64,000 bases of DNA from Gracilariopsis chorda (Eukaryota > Rhodophyta > Florideophyceae > Gracilariales > Gracilariaceae): NCBI GenBank assembly GCA_003194525.1, contig NBIV01000098.1:205210-269209 (forward strand). The letters are read 5' to 3'. Numbering within the stretch: the stretch's first letter is position 1; each line of letters opens with the position of its first letter. The notes under the pieces are model-generated. The model ran no database searches. It saw nothing but the letters and a program-made list of their open reading frames with translations, and was not told the origin of the DNA. The translations under genes were made by a program, and so were the position numbers. Below, in pieces: positions 43,476-55,586 of this stretch.

Positions 43476-45382
43476 ATGAGCTTCGAGTTGAAAAATGCCC
43501 CTGCTACGCTTCAAAGTGCCATACATATTCTATTGGCCTGGTTCAAATGGACAACCTGCTTGTTGTATACCGAAAATACAGACTTGTTCTCCAGCAACTT
43601 GGATTATCACATAACCCATGTGAAAAAAATCATGCATGTGATGCGAGATGCATGGATTGCACTGAAACTCAAGAAGTATCAGTTCTGTACTGACTAGGTG
43701 AAGTATATAGGACATATAGTCCGCTCCGGACAGCTCTGGATAGAGGATGTAAGAGTTATGTCATTAAGGACGCGACACAGCCAACTTCGCAAATGGAGCT
43801 CCCATCATTTCTCGCACTTTGTAACGTAAATTGTTGGGTTTTCCCGAATTTGACGGAGCATGCGACACATCTAAATACTCTCCTTAAGAACGGACAAGAA
43901 GTTCTACTGGAACCTTTTGGCAACGTGGAAGTGTCTCCATTCACGGCTCTCATCAACACAGTGACGTCTCCGCCAATATTGATGTTGCCAAGTCTTGGTT
44001 GAACCTATGACGTGCATACTGATGCGAGTGATAAACAGGTCGTTTGTGCGTTATTTTAAATGAGGGAAGGCGTTGAGTGAGCCCCAATCGGATATTGGTC
44101 TCTGATATTGAACGTGCATGAACGTAACTACTCGGTGTCGGAAAACAAGTGCCTCGCCGTTGTTTAGGCGCTTGCTAATCTTCGACCATATCTTATGGAA
44201 ATCCATTTTAAAGTACATAATGATCACTTCTGTCTCCGTTGGCTTATGGAGACTGCCAAAACCTCGGCGCGCCTCATGCGTTGGCGCCTCTCGCGCTCGG
44301 ATTTCGACTTCAAAGTATTTTATATAAAAAGAACCCTTAACACGTAAGCCGACGCTTTATCCCGACTGGGAATCACTACAGAAGCAGAACCAGTCGACGT
44401 TCTCGAGATACCATGTTTTGTGGTTGACAACGATGATCAGAATACCAAGGTTTAGTCAGATGACATTTGTGACGATAGTCACGCTTCTGAGACTTAGGAG
44501 CCCCCAAACGAATGCTTCTTTACGCCTATCACTCTGGAAGAGTTGATTCGCGAACAACAATGCGACCCATAGTGTACGCGGATTTGCGCTCGCCTCAATG
44601 CAGGTTATGAATTACCTTTTTCGACGGACGATCAGAAGCACCTTGTCAGGTTGATTAGTTCTTCCCCACAGAATGTGGTGCCCCACGCCTTACAGAGACC
44701 GGATCTCCACCCTTCTCACTTTGTGAAAGTCGGAGCACACTCCGCGGGTAGAGAGTTGTATCTGGCTATCCTCAGAGATTATTTTTGGCCTGCCATGGCG
44801 TCTGATAGTTATTCAGTTTGCCACTTTTGTACGGAATGCGCTAAGAAACACCTGAAGCTACGGAAGTACTCTAAGAAGTTACCGCTGTGCCCAGGTCGCG
44901 CTCCGCTGGAATTGGTGGCCACCGATATACTAGGTGAGTTGATTCGGACGACCCGACGGAACAGCTATTTGCTGGTAATAACCGACCAGTTCTCTCACCT
45001 TATACGAAGGGTGCCGCTTCAACGGATTAGCGCTGCAGTGGTGGCACAAGCCTTTGTCACCCACTGCGTATTCGCTTACGGTCCACCCGTCAATTTAATA
45101 TCAGACAATGGTCCTCAGTTTATGTCCAAGTTCTTTCAAGGTGTCTGTCGAATCCTCGATGTTCGAACATATCACCCGTACGGTAACGAACGAGTTGAAC
45201 GAATTAATCGTACGATGCTGAAGGCATTACCATCCTTTGCTGCGAACCATCCCAAGGATTGGGACCTGTATACCAATGCGGTTACGTGTGTGTACTATAC
45301 CCAGGTACATCGGGTTACGTCGCTTTCACCTTTTGAGTTAGTGCTGTTGCGAATTTCAGCACCAGTAGCAGTCGAGGCTTAA
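43476..45382 (+). pseudogene. Ty3-B3 RT, RNase H and integrase, broken
   Basis: RT shows FELKNAPATLQSAIHILL and, at about 43566, YTEN where YxDD is expected. RNase H fragments follow in shifted frames near 44000-44340. The integrase frame 44651-45382 is the best-preserved part, with the zinc residues CHFCTECAKK, ATDILGELIRTTRRN, LISDNGPQFMSKFFQGVCRI and NERVERINRTM. Two early catalytic blocks and many frames are damaged. Confidence 0.82.
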
Positions 45383-46190
45383 CCTACTTTGTCGGCGTAC
45401 CTTTCACCACGGTTAAACAGGAACGACTAAAGAGAATGGTTAAGATAGATGGTACCCGTTGCTTGGAAATGTATGGGCAAAGCTCAAATTGCGTACAGGC
45501 GTAATGTCGAGATCTAGCTCTGTAAACGGTTACCACAGGTTAAAAAAAATATTTTTGTTTTCCTTCGTAAAGAGCATTATGATCCTGAAAAGGAAAAGCG
45601 TCATAAGCTTTCTCCAATCGTAGACGGACCCTCTCGCGTTGTTTCTACTGCCACCGACGAAGTCTTCCTGGACATTAACGACCCACCCCAACGGGTTTAG
45701 CATGGCCGCGTTAATGTATCTCCTCACCTTCATCGAACCCCATACACCGGGCAAACCTCCGAAAGTAGTCTGGACTCAGACAACCCACTCACGCCGCATT
45801 CTCCATCGTGCCCAGCGCTGCTACGGCACCTGGACTGTGGGTTATTGGATTTTCCGAACGAAGCGGATCTCGTTCTTCACGGCAACTCCCCGCATACGCC
45901 GGCTCACTCCGCTCAAGTCAACTCCGCCAACCACCCTACTCACTCCCATGGCTCCGCCTCAGCAGGGGGAGGGAGGTGCAATCGCTGTCGATTTACCAGC
46001 ATTGCCAGGGGACATCACTCCTAAGCGCCAAATGGTTAGTCGCGCAGCGCCAGAAGTGGACCTGGAGCCCCACAAGGAACATGGGAACTCCACTAGGAAA
46101 AGGCCTCGAAAGAAGAACACTTCTGTAACAGCGCCTTTCCGCTTGGCTTGCCTGCAGAAAATCAGGACTTGGCAGTAGCGATAACACGCG
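45383..46190 (+). pseudogene. Ty3-B3 C-terminal tail
   Basis: Pieces in several frames match the post-integrase region of Ty3-B1: FLRKEHYDPEKEKRHKLSPI (versus RKEYYNPEREKRHKLSPV in B1), then a Pro/Ser/His-rich tail. It ends near 46190. Confidence 0.6.
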
Positions 46191-46199
46191 AGGTGTCGC

Positions 46200-46959
46200 T
46201 TCTGAGAATAGTGGCTAACTGCACCCGATGTCCGCTGTCCCTGACTTAGGTTAACACCAGGAGAACAACCGCCCTGATCCGGTGTATACCACGCTTTTTT
46301 GCTTGTAACCCCTGCTCGGTGGGAAGAACAAGGCATTCGTGGAACTCTTGAAGAGGTACAACGTTGAGACCTGCGTCACGGGGTTTGGGATGTTCATGCA
46401 CAAAGTGCGCCACACGGCACAGAGCCAGTACAAGAAAGTGGACGTAAGACTCTTACAGCGTGGCGGAGCACTGAGGTGCAAAAGTAGCGGACACTGTACT
46501 CGTGTACACGGCAACTCATGGCACCCATCAGAAAATGTTTACCTAAAGTAGCACTGACACTCTGTGGATGTCATGTGGCGACCGTCAGGCGATGAGGACA
46601 CAATTTTCACAAGCCATAGCTCGTAGATCCGCTTCCATGCACAGGGACTGCGTGCACGGATATCTTCGTCAAATGCTAATTCCAATCCTGTGAGGAACCA
46701 ACCGAATCTTGGACGTCACCTTTCGCTAGTTAGTGACTTTTGGGAGCTCAAATAAGGACGTAGTACTCAGCAACGTGAGTTCTATCTAGTCACACCTTCA
46801 GCTTTACGCTACGACGCGTAGAACGGAAGTTACTCTTCGGCCAATTTTACGGGCCCACTGAGAGTAAACTCCAGGTCCTTGGTGACCGAGAAGCAAAGTA
46901 ACCTTGCTCAGGGACGGAGAGGTGCCACTTGGTACCGCTAAAAGGCTCACTGTTACGAG
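46200..46959. other. Unassigned stretch left of an orphan chromodomain
   Basis: Open pieces such as FVELLKRYNVETCVTGFGMF (46340-46551) are present but I cannot place them. They may be the decayed integrase end of the chromovirus whose chromodomain follows. Confidence 0.3.
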
Positions 46960-47201
46960 AATCCGTCATGGCAAACGGGAAATCGGACACTTTTTCCAGA
47001 GAATTCATCATCGAACGCATCGTGCGTCACCAATATGACCCAAAAGAGGTGGCTTAATATCCAACCCGTTGGCATGGATACTTTCCAGAAGATGAAAATA
47101 CGAAACCCATCGAACACCTACCTAGGTCTAAAGTCGTGCAGTATCACCGAGGATCTCGAACATCCATACCAGCGACGGTGGATAAGACCCAAGTACGATA
47201 G
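46960..47201 (+). pseudogene. Orphan chromodomain from a chromovirus integrase end
   Basis: A frame ending at a stop at 47199 reads FSREFIIERIVRHQYDPK, (stop TAA), RWHGYFPEDENTKPIEHLPR and SKVVQYHR. The pattern xxIERIV-H-(short linker)-Y-RW-GY-PEDxNTxEP-E-L---YH is a chromodomain, here with one internal stop. Chromodomains at this position steer integration to marked chromatin in chromoviruses. Its pol is not recognisable nearby, so it is either the end of Ty3-B3's neighbour or a third Ty3 lineage. Confidence 0.65.
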
Positions 47202-47607
47202 AACTGTACTCGATCCTCGAAGAGCATTACGTGATCGCGAAGCAGAGAAGCTGGAAGAAGAGAAAAAGAAGAATAAGATCCTAAAAAGTGGGACAAGAAG
47301 TTGATGAGCTGTACCAAATAGAAGATTACCGGATTAACGGTTATACTGGATTACCAGTTTAAAGAAGAGACGTCATTAGAATAATGAACACTATGAAGTG
47401 AATAATGCAGAAGAAGCATAAATAAATAATTACGAAGAAACACAAGTTTGGTTTAACTCAGAAGCTATGGCAAAGTTTATCACTGGTACGTGCAGGTTGA
47501 AATACTCAGTAAAGCTATCCCGACGGGGTGCCTGCACCGCAGTGGATGGTTGGCTCAGAATAGTTCGCTGTGGCGAGAGCCATAAGCTTTCCAACATCTA
47601 ATATGTC

Positions 47608-48210
47608 CTAAAGTACCGGGAGTCCAAGTTGTTGGAGTTTCTCGCGCAACACGATGACGTTAGAGTCCGTTATAACAGGAGTTGTTACGTTCGCTAGAGG
47701 TTGCGGCTCATGCATCTGGATTACGAAGCAAAACCCTTCAGTAGCACGCCATTGATTGAATACCCCAGCGCTGCTCGGGTCAGCCGAATCCATGACCACT
47801 TCGTGATAGAGGCCGCCACTCTTGTTGGCCTCGTTATCCATCATCGGATCATCGAAGTCGACCGACGGCTCTTAATCGTCATGAAATACAAATAATGTCG
47901 GATCACCAGCTGGTATGGTCTGTGAAAGACAGAGTTGCCCAAATGCGTGAGCATGGGACACTGTCGTATCCACGTACAGGTCATTAGAGACGAAGTCTCC
48001 AGCAGTAGTATGCCGGCGATCCGGAGACTTGTCAAGGGGATTTAATGGACCCTGACCGCGGTTATCTCACCAAACGGTATCGCAGTTCACCTGGTCGATC
48101 ACATCCACGATGAATAAGACTTCATTCACGTTTTCTTGACATCCAAGTGGGAGTAACAGGTCGAGCTGTTCGATGTTGTTCCTAACCATCGGCAGTGTGA
48201 ACCGAAGACG
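47608..48210 (-). pseudogene. Unrecognised minus-strand coding remnant with two internal stops
   Basis: A single minus-strand frame is open from about 48205 to 47608 except for a TGA near 48070 and a TAA near 47893. It reads RFTLPMVRNNIEQLDLLLPL, NEVLFIVDVIDQVNCDTVW, GDFVSNDLYVDTTVSHAHAF, ANKSGGLYHEVVMDSADPSS and ends TDSNVIVLREKLQQLGLPVL. About 195 codons with two stops is far from chance, and composition is protein-like. Upstream minus-strand patches (48621-48866: RIALNVFILRIDLPHGNNLE) may belong to it. I do not recognise the family. Confidence 0.5.
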
Positions 48211-48919
48211 TTAATTGTCATAAGCTTCCGAGAGGAGGAAAACCACAATGCATGTAGCCCCCTATGCGGCAATGAGTGACCTATAACCGGATTTTAGGTT
48301 TTCGATGATGTGGGAATTTATATAAGTTAAACAGGCATTAAATTCCAGGAAACACCGATTGCGTATCTCAAACAGACGCCAGAACGGTGGGAACGCTGTA
48401 CAGCGACCCTGAAAGTTTGCGGGAGATAACTTTCGTTTTCGATAGCGGTGTAGGGAATCAGATATCTTTGTCAGGAACGCGCCTTGCCCTCAAAATAAAT
48501 CTTGTCGGAGAACGTCGATTGCGTTTCAGAACGTCAGATGAACGGAAACGCCACAGGGACGATTTTTCTCGCCCAACAGAGCCTATTGAACTCGATTGTT
48601 ACCTGTGTTGTGGCTTAGAATTATACCGTGTCGAACTGGAGAAGACAATCCGCAAATGATACTTCGCCATAGGTGTGATACCTCGATACGTCGAAATCGT
48701 ATTCACTGGGCATCAGATGTTTGCTTGCAGTACACATGAGCTGTTTATACGCACGTCGGATCATTTCTTCTCTGGCCCTTTCCAGGTTGTTTCCATGTGG
48801 AAGGTCTATCCTTAAGATGAAAACATTTAACGCAATGCGTCCTCGCCAATCACGTGAAGTGACCACTTCAATTGGAAGCCCACCAGGGAGAACGCCGTTG
48901 TGTGCGTACTACTGAATGA

Positions 48920-51900
48920 ATGGCAGATTGAAAACCTCAGACGGGTAAAACAAGGAGCGAGGAGCTCGAGCATGAATAGAAGGATTTTTTAACGTATCCC
49001 GTGCTTCGAAAGATACCGTGTGGACCCACCCAAGTTCTTTGATGACGACTGGAGTACCCTGAGAAGAGTGCCACGCACGGAAGTGTACCGGAACAATTTT
49101 GGAGCGCTACCCTGAGACGATGGAGCCGGATGAAACCGGCTCAGTCCGGACCATGAAGGACCAATACTCCAAGACTGGGAAGCACCCCCTCCGGGGTTGT
49201 GTTGGCTGGGATTATCGGAGTTCATTTACGAAGATGAATTGTGGGATTCGATGTTGTCGGTATTAGTTCGTTGCGCTATGCGTGGAACCGGAGAAAGGTC
49301 GATATTACTCATGAGAAGATGGATTGTTTTTACGTTTTCTCGCCTGTGGATCACTCGCTTTCCTTGCGAAGTTTCCTGGTTTAAGGAAAGAAATATGTAG
49401 AGCAATGCGTATGCACATACCATCGTAGGCGAGGTAGATCGTAAATTATTCAGTACCAAAGTGGCATCGATTTAACTTAGGTATGAGTAGACCCTTAGAA
49501 CTTTTGTATGAAATTCGATATGAACTTTATTTGGTATTTTTGGAACCCCTCATTGGTGATTTCTATGATATCTGGAATAAATGGACGCGTGTTAGGCGTA
49601 TGCACATTATTCATGGCTGGCATGACTCACAAGTGTCTTGTTGTGCCGTAGCAAGCCATGTTGCTTATTGGAAGAAAATTGTGGACCACATCTGTGCCAC
49701 ACTACACTAGTAGTAGTCTTGGTTAATTATGACCCCATAGTACTTACGAGAAGACTGCTCTTCCGTATTGCCTCGAAATAAAGGCAAAATGTGATTCGAC
49801 TCTGAATCTACCGCCTGCGCGCAGTGATTAACTCTCTCCTAGTGTTTGACGGCGTTCAGTCTTGTTATACGTACCTGCACAGTATCAAAAAGGACAACAT
49901 TTATGTCTCACTCCGTGAGGTCGCCCAGAATAGATTGTTCTAACCATATTCATTACTTTGTTTTGTTGAAACAGATAGGCTTTCGCCCCAGCATTGAGTT
50001 TTGCTGTGCTGGCTGAATAAGCAACAACCCAACCGGCGGCTTTCTTTCTCTTTTCCGCACGACCGGCCGGGTTTTAGACTTTTCTTTGGGTCTTTCCCAC
50101 TTCTTCTCTTTTTCTTTTTCTATTCTCCATGGACAGAAACCTCGCTTACTTGGAACTTAGCGATACGCTGAACGGCTGGTAGCCCAATTCTCGGTACCAC
50201 CTCCGTTGGTATAGCCAGAAGCCGCGTCAGTTTTACACTCGAACACCGTGTCGTACGGAGAGCTACGTTGCTTTGCCTGCCTTGCAAGAGAGCAAGGCCT
50301 CAAACAACTTGAGAGATCACCGCCGTGACAATATTGCTCCAAAGAAGACATTAGAGCATTACGTGTTACGATGCCAGTTGATCAAACAAATTGTAAGAGA
50401 TCATGTTCGTAGTTTGCGTTAGAGAAAAAGAAGATCATTTAGAGGTATAATGAGGGGGTGGTCAATCACGTTCCTTGGTTTCCTGCAGAAATTGAAATAT
50501 TTCTAGAACGATACTTTTACCCAGAATGCAGCAATTAAGCATTTTGTAACACAGACGTATCTGCAGGGTCTCAGAGCTCATTCGAAGACAGAATACAAGC
50601 TCTGTCACCAACGTGAGTGTCCCCTACTGTAGTGTTGGGATCTTCTAGATGTATCGATCGTTGCCACTAGACTTGATAAAAGAAGATGAATTATGGTATT
50701 GCTTTCAGAACTAGCTAAATCTTCCATCGTACCGCCTCTCTAGTGTTAGTTCTACACATTGATTGTATTAACCGATACAAATTTAAAATGTGTCACTAAA
50801 CTCCCAGCGGTGGATAGCGCTGCGGTTTATTGATACTAAGTACAGTGACAGGTCACCATCTTTGATAGTGCTACTTTGGTTTTCACAGTCACATCCGCTG
50901 CCCAATTTTTATCGCAAGTGACCTGCGTTGTTTGATTTGTATATAAAGGTCGCTGCTTCATGCTTCCTTTGTGAATGTGAGGCACTGACTCGTGATGTTA
51001 CTTCATTGTCGTCGTTTCGTAGCTTAAGTATTCCTGTTCTCCTGTATCGTGATGTTTGACATCTTTTTCATTCCAGTAAGGACATCAAGCTACCGCCACT
51101 TTGTTACTTTCTCTTGTTCCGCTACGCTAAAACACTTTTATGCATCCCTGTCTCTTTAGATACATCATTTCCTTCATAGAGGTCAGATAATAAACCATAA
51201 CAATCTTTGGAGTGCAGTCGATTGTAATACAATCGATTGCCTTCCACCCTTGCATAAGATCGTGTGTGTGTTCATATGAGGTGTTGTCTTTAATTCCAAG
51301 AATTCGATAGGGGCTGCATTGAGAGGAACCCCTCTCACTCGAGATAAAACACCAGCGTTTTTGGCTTTTTTTTTACTATTGCTTCCGCACCAGAAGTTTG
51401 CCTCTTCCAGAGAGATGGAAGTTCTTGACGTCGAGATGCTACTCTTTGGTGGCATATGGGACCGAAAGTCTCTACAATAATAAGTATTTTGAACCTATAA
51501 CTGAGCGGGCAGAAGCATTTCCTATTCTGCAGAAACATGGAAAGAGAGTATAGTGTGGCTGCAAGTTCCTTGGTTTCGTGAGGAGTGAAAGAAATCTTTA
51601 TCCACATATGTTCTACCCTTATGTTTTATTAAGATATCAAGGGTCTACAGTAAAGAAGAAGGGCTTAGTGTTAGGACAGGACCGGTAAATATTCGCGCCA
51701 GGGCAGTAGCCACTGTCCTTGACGTCTCTACATTTTGCAGTGGCTATGGGACTTCTCTTGTTGGCTCTGTGTTAGAAAAGTAGACATCTAGGATTCGATC
51801 TACAGTAGGGGCTCAGGCGTCAAGTAGAAGGTAAGGGTAAACTTCCAGCTGTAGTAAAATTCATACCCTACGAAAGGTTGGGCAGAAATTGCAACAACTG

Positions 51901-52330
51901 GGATTAGCATTATGTAGACGGTTCTTCTGAAGGGTCAATGACCCCCTACTATCCTGAACCCAACCCAGCAAGCAAACTCACGCGTTATATACCTACTGGA
52001 TTCCGTATTTGCGACCTTTGCCCTACTCTGGTTTCCATAATTACGACTGTTCTTTCACTCAGCGCCTCTTTGCAGACTTCTCTCGCCTATGGTCAGTCCC
52101 AAACAGACCAGATACCTGTTGTCAGCCCCACACAAGGTATTCTTTACAGAAAGGCCCATGTGAACGCACCTACACTGGTGGAGAAATTGAGAAAGCGCAT
52201 TACATGGATCGCGACATAGAGCCCATCATCATGATGATGCTCTTCTTACAACGGAATGAAGCCCTCCTTTCATGACAAAAATCCCTCCCCCGTCAAGAAT
52301 ATTTAAGTTCATGAAATCCAGTACCCTGCT
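48920..52330. other. Long stretch of unassigned repeats and debris
   Basis: Contains the second copy of the dispersed repeat (about 49385-49455). A pyrimidine-rich tract lies at 50040-50130. At 50950 TATATAAAGG is followed by a 75-bp segment (GTGAGGCACTGA, TTACTTC, GTCGTCGT) that recurs, diverged, at 53664-53735 and could be part of an LTR. Short open frames are present but none is recognisable. Confidence 0.35.
49385..49455 (+). repeat. Dispersed repeat, copy 2 (see 14585-14655)
   Basis: Shares GTAGAGCAATG, TATGC-C/G-TAC and TAGGCGAGGTRGATC with copy 1 in the same order. Confidence 0.55.
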
Positions 52331-52343
52331 CAGTGTTCATACA

Positions 52344-53687
52344 GTGCGCGAAACGATAATAAATACACCATACTCTGCTTCTTTTCTCGCCACATACCAG
52401 ACCATTCTCGCGCTCTCAACCAGAAACCGAGGTAGTGAATAGGTAGATATAAAAAAACCTGGGTTGCCTGTCGAACAAGTACAACTGATCTGTACTTACA
52501 GCTACGAAACAGTTTTAAATACACGAAACAACAATAAATACACCTTAATTTACGTGCATCTACGCATAGATCAGTACTTAGTAGCATCCTCCTTCTTATC
52601 CATAACAGCAAGGAGCCCTCTCGGTATAGACCTGTACAGCTGTTGAAGGTAATCTACAGCTATATCATTCCATAGAGCAATGATAGCGTCCTTCAGCTCA
52701 GTTACATTATTGTTCTGCTTTCCACGTGTATAAACACGCCTACCCATAAGTCCCCATACATTTTCAATAATGTTCAAATCTGGGGATTTGGCAAGCCACG
52801 GTAGAACGCATATATTCTTCGAACGCAGCCAGTTCCTCGTTTACATAGAGGTATGTATGGACGCATTATCCTGTCGAAAGTGCCAAGTCCGTTCTTTGCC
52901 GAAGACACCCCCTACCCATGGTAGTAAATTAGACTCTAGTCCCTCAGAGTACTTTGCAGAATTCTGAATTCCAGTATTAAAAACCAAAGGACAGACTCCA
53001 TAGAAAGATATTGCTCCCCATATCATAACCGAATCTCCTCCATTTTGGCTCTTAGAAAATCGTTGAGGTTCTTTCTGAATATCATGCCAATAGTATGCGT
53101 GTCCATCCAAACTATCTACATTAAACTTCTTATCATCGCTGAAAAGTACCTTGCACCAGGAATAGTCCCCATGAGATATATTAAGACTTGCATATTCTAT
53201 ACGTGCAGTGTTACGCTTCTAAGTCATTAATGGACCAGTTTCCGTTTTGCAATATTGAAGATGTTCACATTGGGATAGTAATTGCTAAACTCTTCGATCC
53301 TTATGTGCATATTGAGTGAAGATTTTATTTGAGAAGCAGATTGAATTCCTCTCGGGGCTTCTGCTACTAGTGCTCTCTTCTCTCGCACTGACATATTGGA
53401 CTTTTTCTTGATGTTTCCATGCGGTTTAGATGTCGTTTTGCGTCTGAGTGCTGATTGTACTGCTCCTAGAGAGCGGTTGATCGTGTCAGAAATGTGTCGA
53501 AGAGACATTCCTTCATGTCTTAGGGCATGAATCTGGCCGAGTTCAAACTCAGAAAGACGAGGGCCTTTTGCCATGTTTGGTTTTGGAACCTGCTGGGCAG
53601 AAACCGTCAAGATGTGCCGAAGAACTATTTATTTGATGGTGGTACACATCTAGAGAACGGTTAAGCTGTGTGAGCGTGAGGCACTGA
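52344..53687 (-). mobile_element. Tc1/mariner element, boundaries tentative
   Basis: The ends chosen are CAGTGC at 52344 (preceded by TA) and its complement GCACTG ending at 53687. Only six terminal bases pair and the right flank is AA rather than TA, so the ends are tentative; the right terminus also overlaps the repeat shared with 50970. The transposase inside is clear. Confidence 0.5.
52571..53574 (-). pseudogene. Tc1/mariner transposase (DD34E), broken
   Basis: From the ATG at 53574: MAKGPRLSEFELGQIHALRH (helix-turn-helix), MSLRHISDTINRSLGAVQSA, then after a frameshift near 53200 VLFSDDKKFNVDSLDGHAYY, VMIWGAISFYGVCPLVFN, FRQDNASIHTS and SPDLNIIENVWGLMGRRVY, stop at 52571. The second aspartate (QDNAS) and the glutamate (NIIEN) are 34 residues apart, so the catalytic triad DD34E is intact in sequence, but a TAA at about 52845 and the frameshift kill the ORF. 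It acts by cut-and-paste into TA. Confidence 0.9.
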
Positions 53688-53755
53688 ATGCCTTTCCATT
53701 ACTTCGTTCTTGTCATCGTCGTCTATGTTTAAATACAATTTTTTCAGTTCAGTGT

Positions 53756-55530
53756 TTAACATGTCGAACGATATGTTCCATCAAGGTGTGATGGTGTTTG
53801 AAAATCCCCGGTTGATACAGCACTTGTTGTCTTGGGGCAGGGTGGGATTTGGAGTTGTGGTCGAAGTTGTTGAAATCTGTCGCGATGCAATGGCTTTTTC
53901 AGTATGTCGGCGTGCATGTATTTCGTTGGTACTCGTTTCATCATCATGGTTCCGTCTGTCAAGTGGTGGTGAAGGTAATGGAATCTCATATCTATGTATT
54001 TTCGTTGCTTCAATGGTGCTGGGTTTTCTGCTATAAGTACTGCCGACCGATTGTCAATGGGGTGTTGAGGTGGAAATAACGGGGTGAATCTGGTGTCGGC
54101 TAACATCTTAGTGATCCAATTAGTGTGTTTGGGACCGTTGGTTGCTGCTATGTATTTCGCTTCCGTAGTCGATAACGCGACTACCTTTTTCTTTTTGGGG
54201 GACCATGACATGGGTGTTCAGCACAAGTTGTGCTAACGCTGTGTACACCGCCTGATATGAATTGGCAGTTTTTTCTCATTGGCATAGTCCGCGACACTTG
54301 GACTTGAAGGGAGGGAGATGCTGTGTCCTGTGGTTTGTGGTAGAATAGGCCGTAGTTCTTGGTGCCTTGAAGATGCCATAGAATTGTCTTGAGTGATTGT
54401 GTGTGGTGTTGCTGCGGTGATGAAATGTGTTGTGCAAGACAGTTTGTAGCGTATGCAATGCTGGGGCGCGTGCTGTCTGTTATGTATCTGATTTCACCGA
54501 TCGTTTGGCGGTATCATTGAGCATCGTCAGGTGGCAGAGGCTCGGTGTGCTGTTGTTGTTCCAGGGTTTTGAAGCTGCTGTAAGACGTGAGAGTGGGATT
54601 GCAGTCTTGCATTCCATTTTGTTAAAAGATGGTGCTGATGGCGTCGGGTTGCGTAATGTGCGTGCTTTGGGGGTGTATTGGTGATAGTCCAGTTTAAGAA
54701 GGGCGTTGGTGTTCCAAGACGCTTCACTTGATATTTTTGAAGGAGGCAGTTGTATAGGTCTTTGATATGTGATCGGTTGGAGGCTTATATCAAGAATTAA
54801 TCTATGGGTGTGCTGAATATGGTGAGTCCTCGGAATGTGTGCAGGGTGTAGAGGCATGGATCGTGTTCGGAGGGCTTGTATCCGAGTTTGATAATGAATA
54901 TGTGGAGGCCATTGTTATAGCAGTAAAGGGAGGTTGGAGAACCGTAAACATTGGGAATGAGTTGACCGTAGGGTCCTGGGTGCGTGTATGCCCCATCAAA
55001 GGTCGCCTTCTGCTTGGGAAGTACCGGTCGATTGTGTTGGTAAGGCTCGTGTAAATATGCTGACTTGATATTAAACTGTTCGATGGGCAGATTCAACGTT
55101 GCATGTAATGATATTAACAGGCGTTCAGGTGTTCGATCCACAGTGTAAGTGGTTCTGTGCTTGGGGTCATAGTGTAGGTGTGGTTTCGTTTGGTCGCTAC
55201 GGAGATTGCACCTGGCCTTGCGTTGTGTTATGCTACATTCCGCTGAGCTTTTCTATCTGTAAAGCATCATCAGTGTAATGATGAGCTCCGGGGATGGTTT
55301 GAAGTCTGGGGGTAGCTACTTGATGCTTTTCTGTCTATCTAGGTTCCGAAGTTCGTCGTTGTGGGCTTTTCTCCAGTGTAATGCATCTGTGTTTTTCCGC
55401 GCTGAAGTGCAACGCCCTCAGGGAGGGATTCTTGGTACTTGAACGCTTTCCCGATATTATCGGTTGTGTAGTGTGTATATGAACTACGCCCCACTATGGT
55501 GGATATGGACACGTGGGACACGGTTTTGGG
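53756..55530 (-). pseudogene. Second copia fragment: RT and RNase H only
   Basis: On the minus strand RT pieces at about 55141-54797 read LNLPIEQFNIKSAYLHEPY and IIKLGYKPSEHDPCLY; RNase H at 54211-53756 reads SWSPKKKKVVALSTTEAKYI, IDNRSAVLIAENP, YIDMRFHYLHHHL and YMHADILKKPLHRDRF. Gag and integrase are absent on the upstream side, which ends at the Ty3-B1 boundary near 55.55 kb, so Ty3-B1 probably inserted into or replaced it. It is more diverged than the copia element at 34.6 kb and a different family. Confidence 0.8.
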
Positions 55531-55586
55531 TCAATTGGCGGTTGGCCACAGTAGTGAATGTTGCCACGAAATGTGGAGTATTTTAG

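Larger units (their letters stand above)
43379..46200 (+). mobile_element. Ty3-B3: fragment of the same Ty3 family (RT to C-terminal tail)
   Basis: The left edge begins sharply with TGATGCCAATTGGGGATA, matching Ty3-B1 at 60034. It continues through RT, RNase H, integrase and into the Pro-rich tail. No LTRs are seen. The DNA flanking on the left is the foldback-rich segment, so the 5' part was lost. Confidence 0.83.

Noticed and set aside
49983-50130. Pyrimidine-rich tract as a 3' splice site or promoter
   Set aside because: No exon or gene can be placed next to it.
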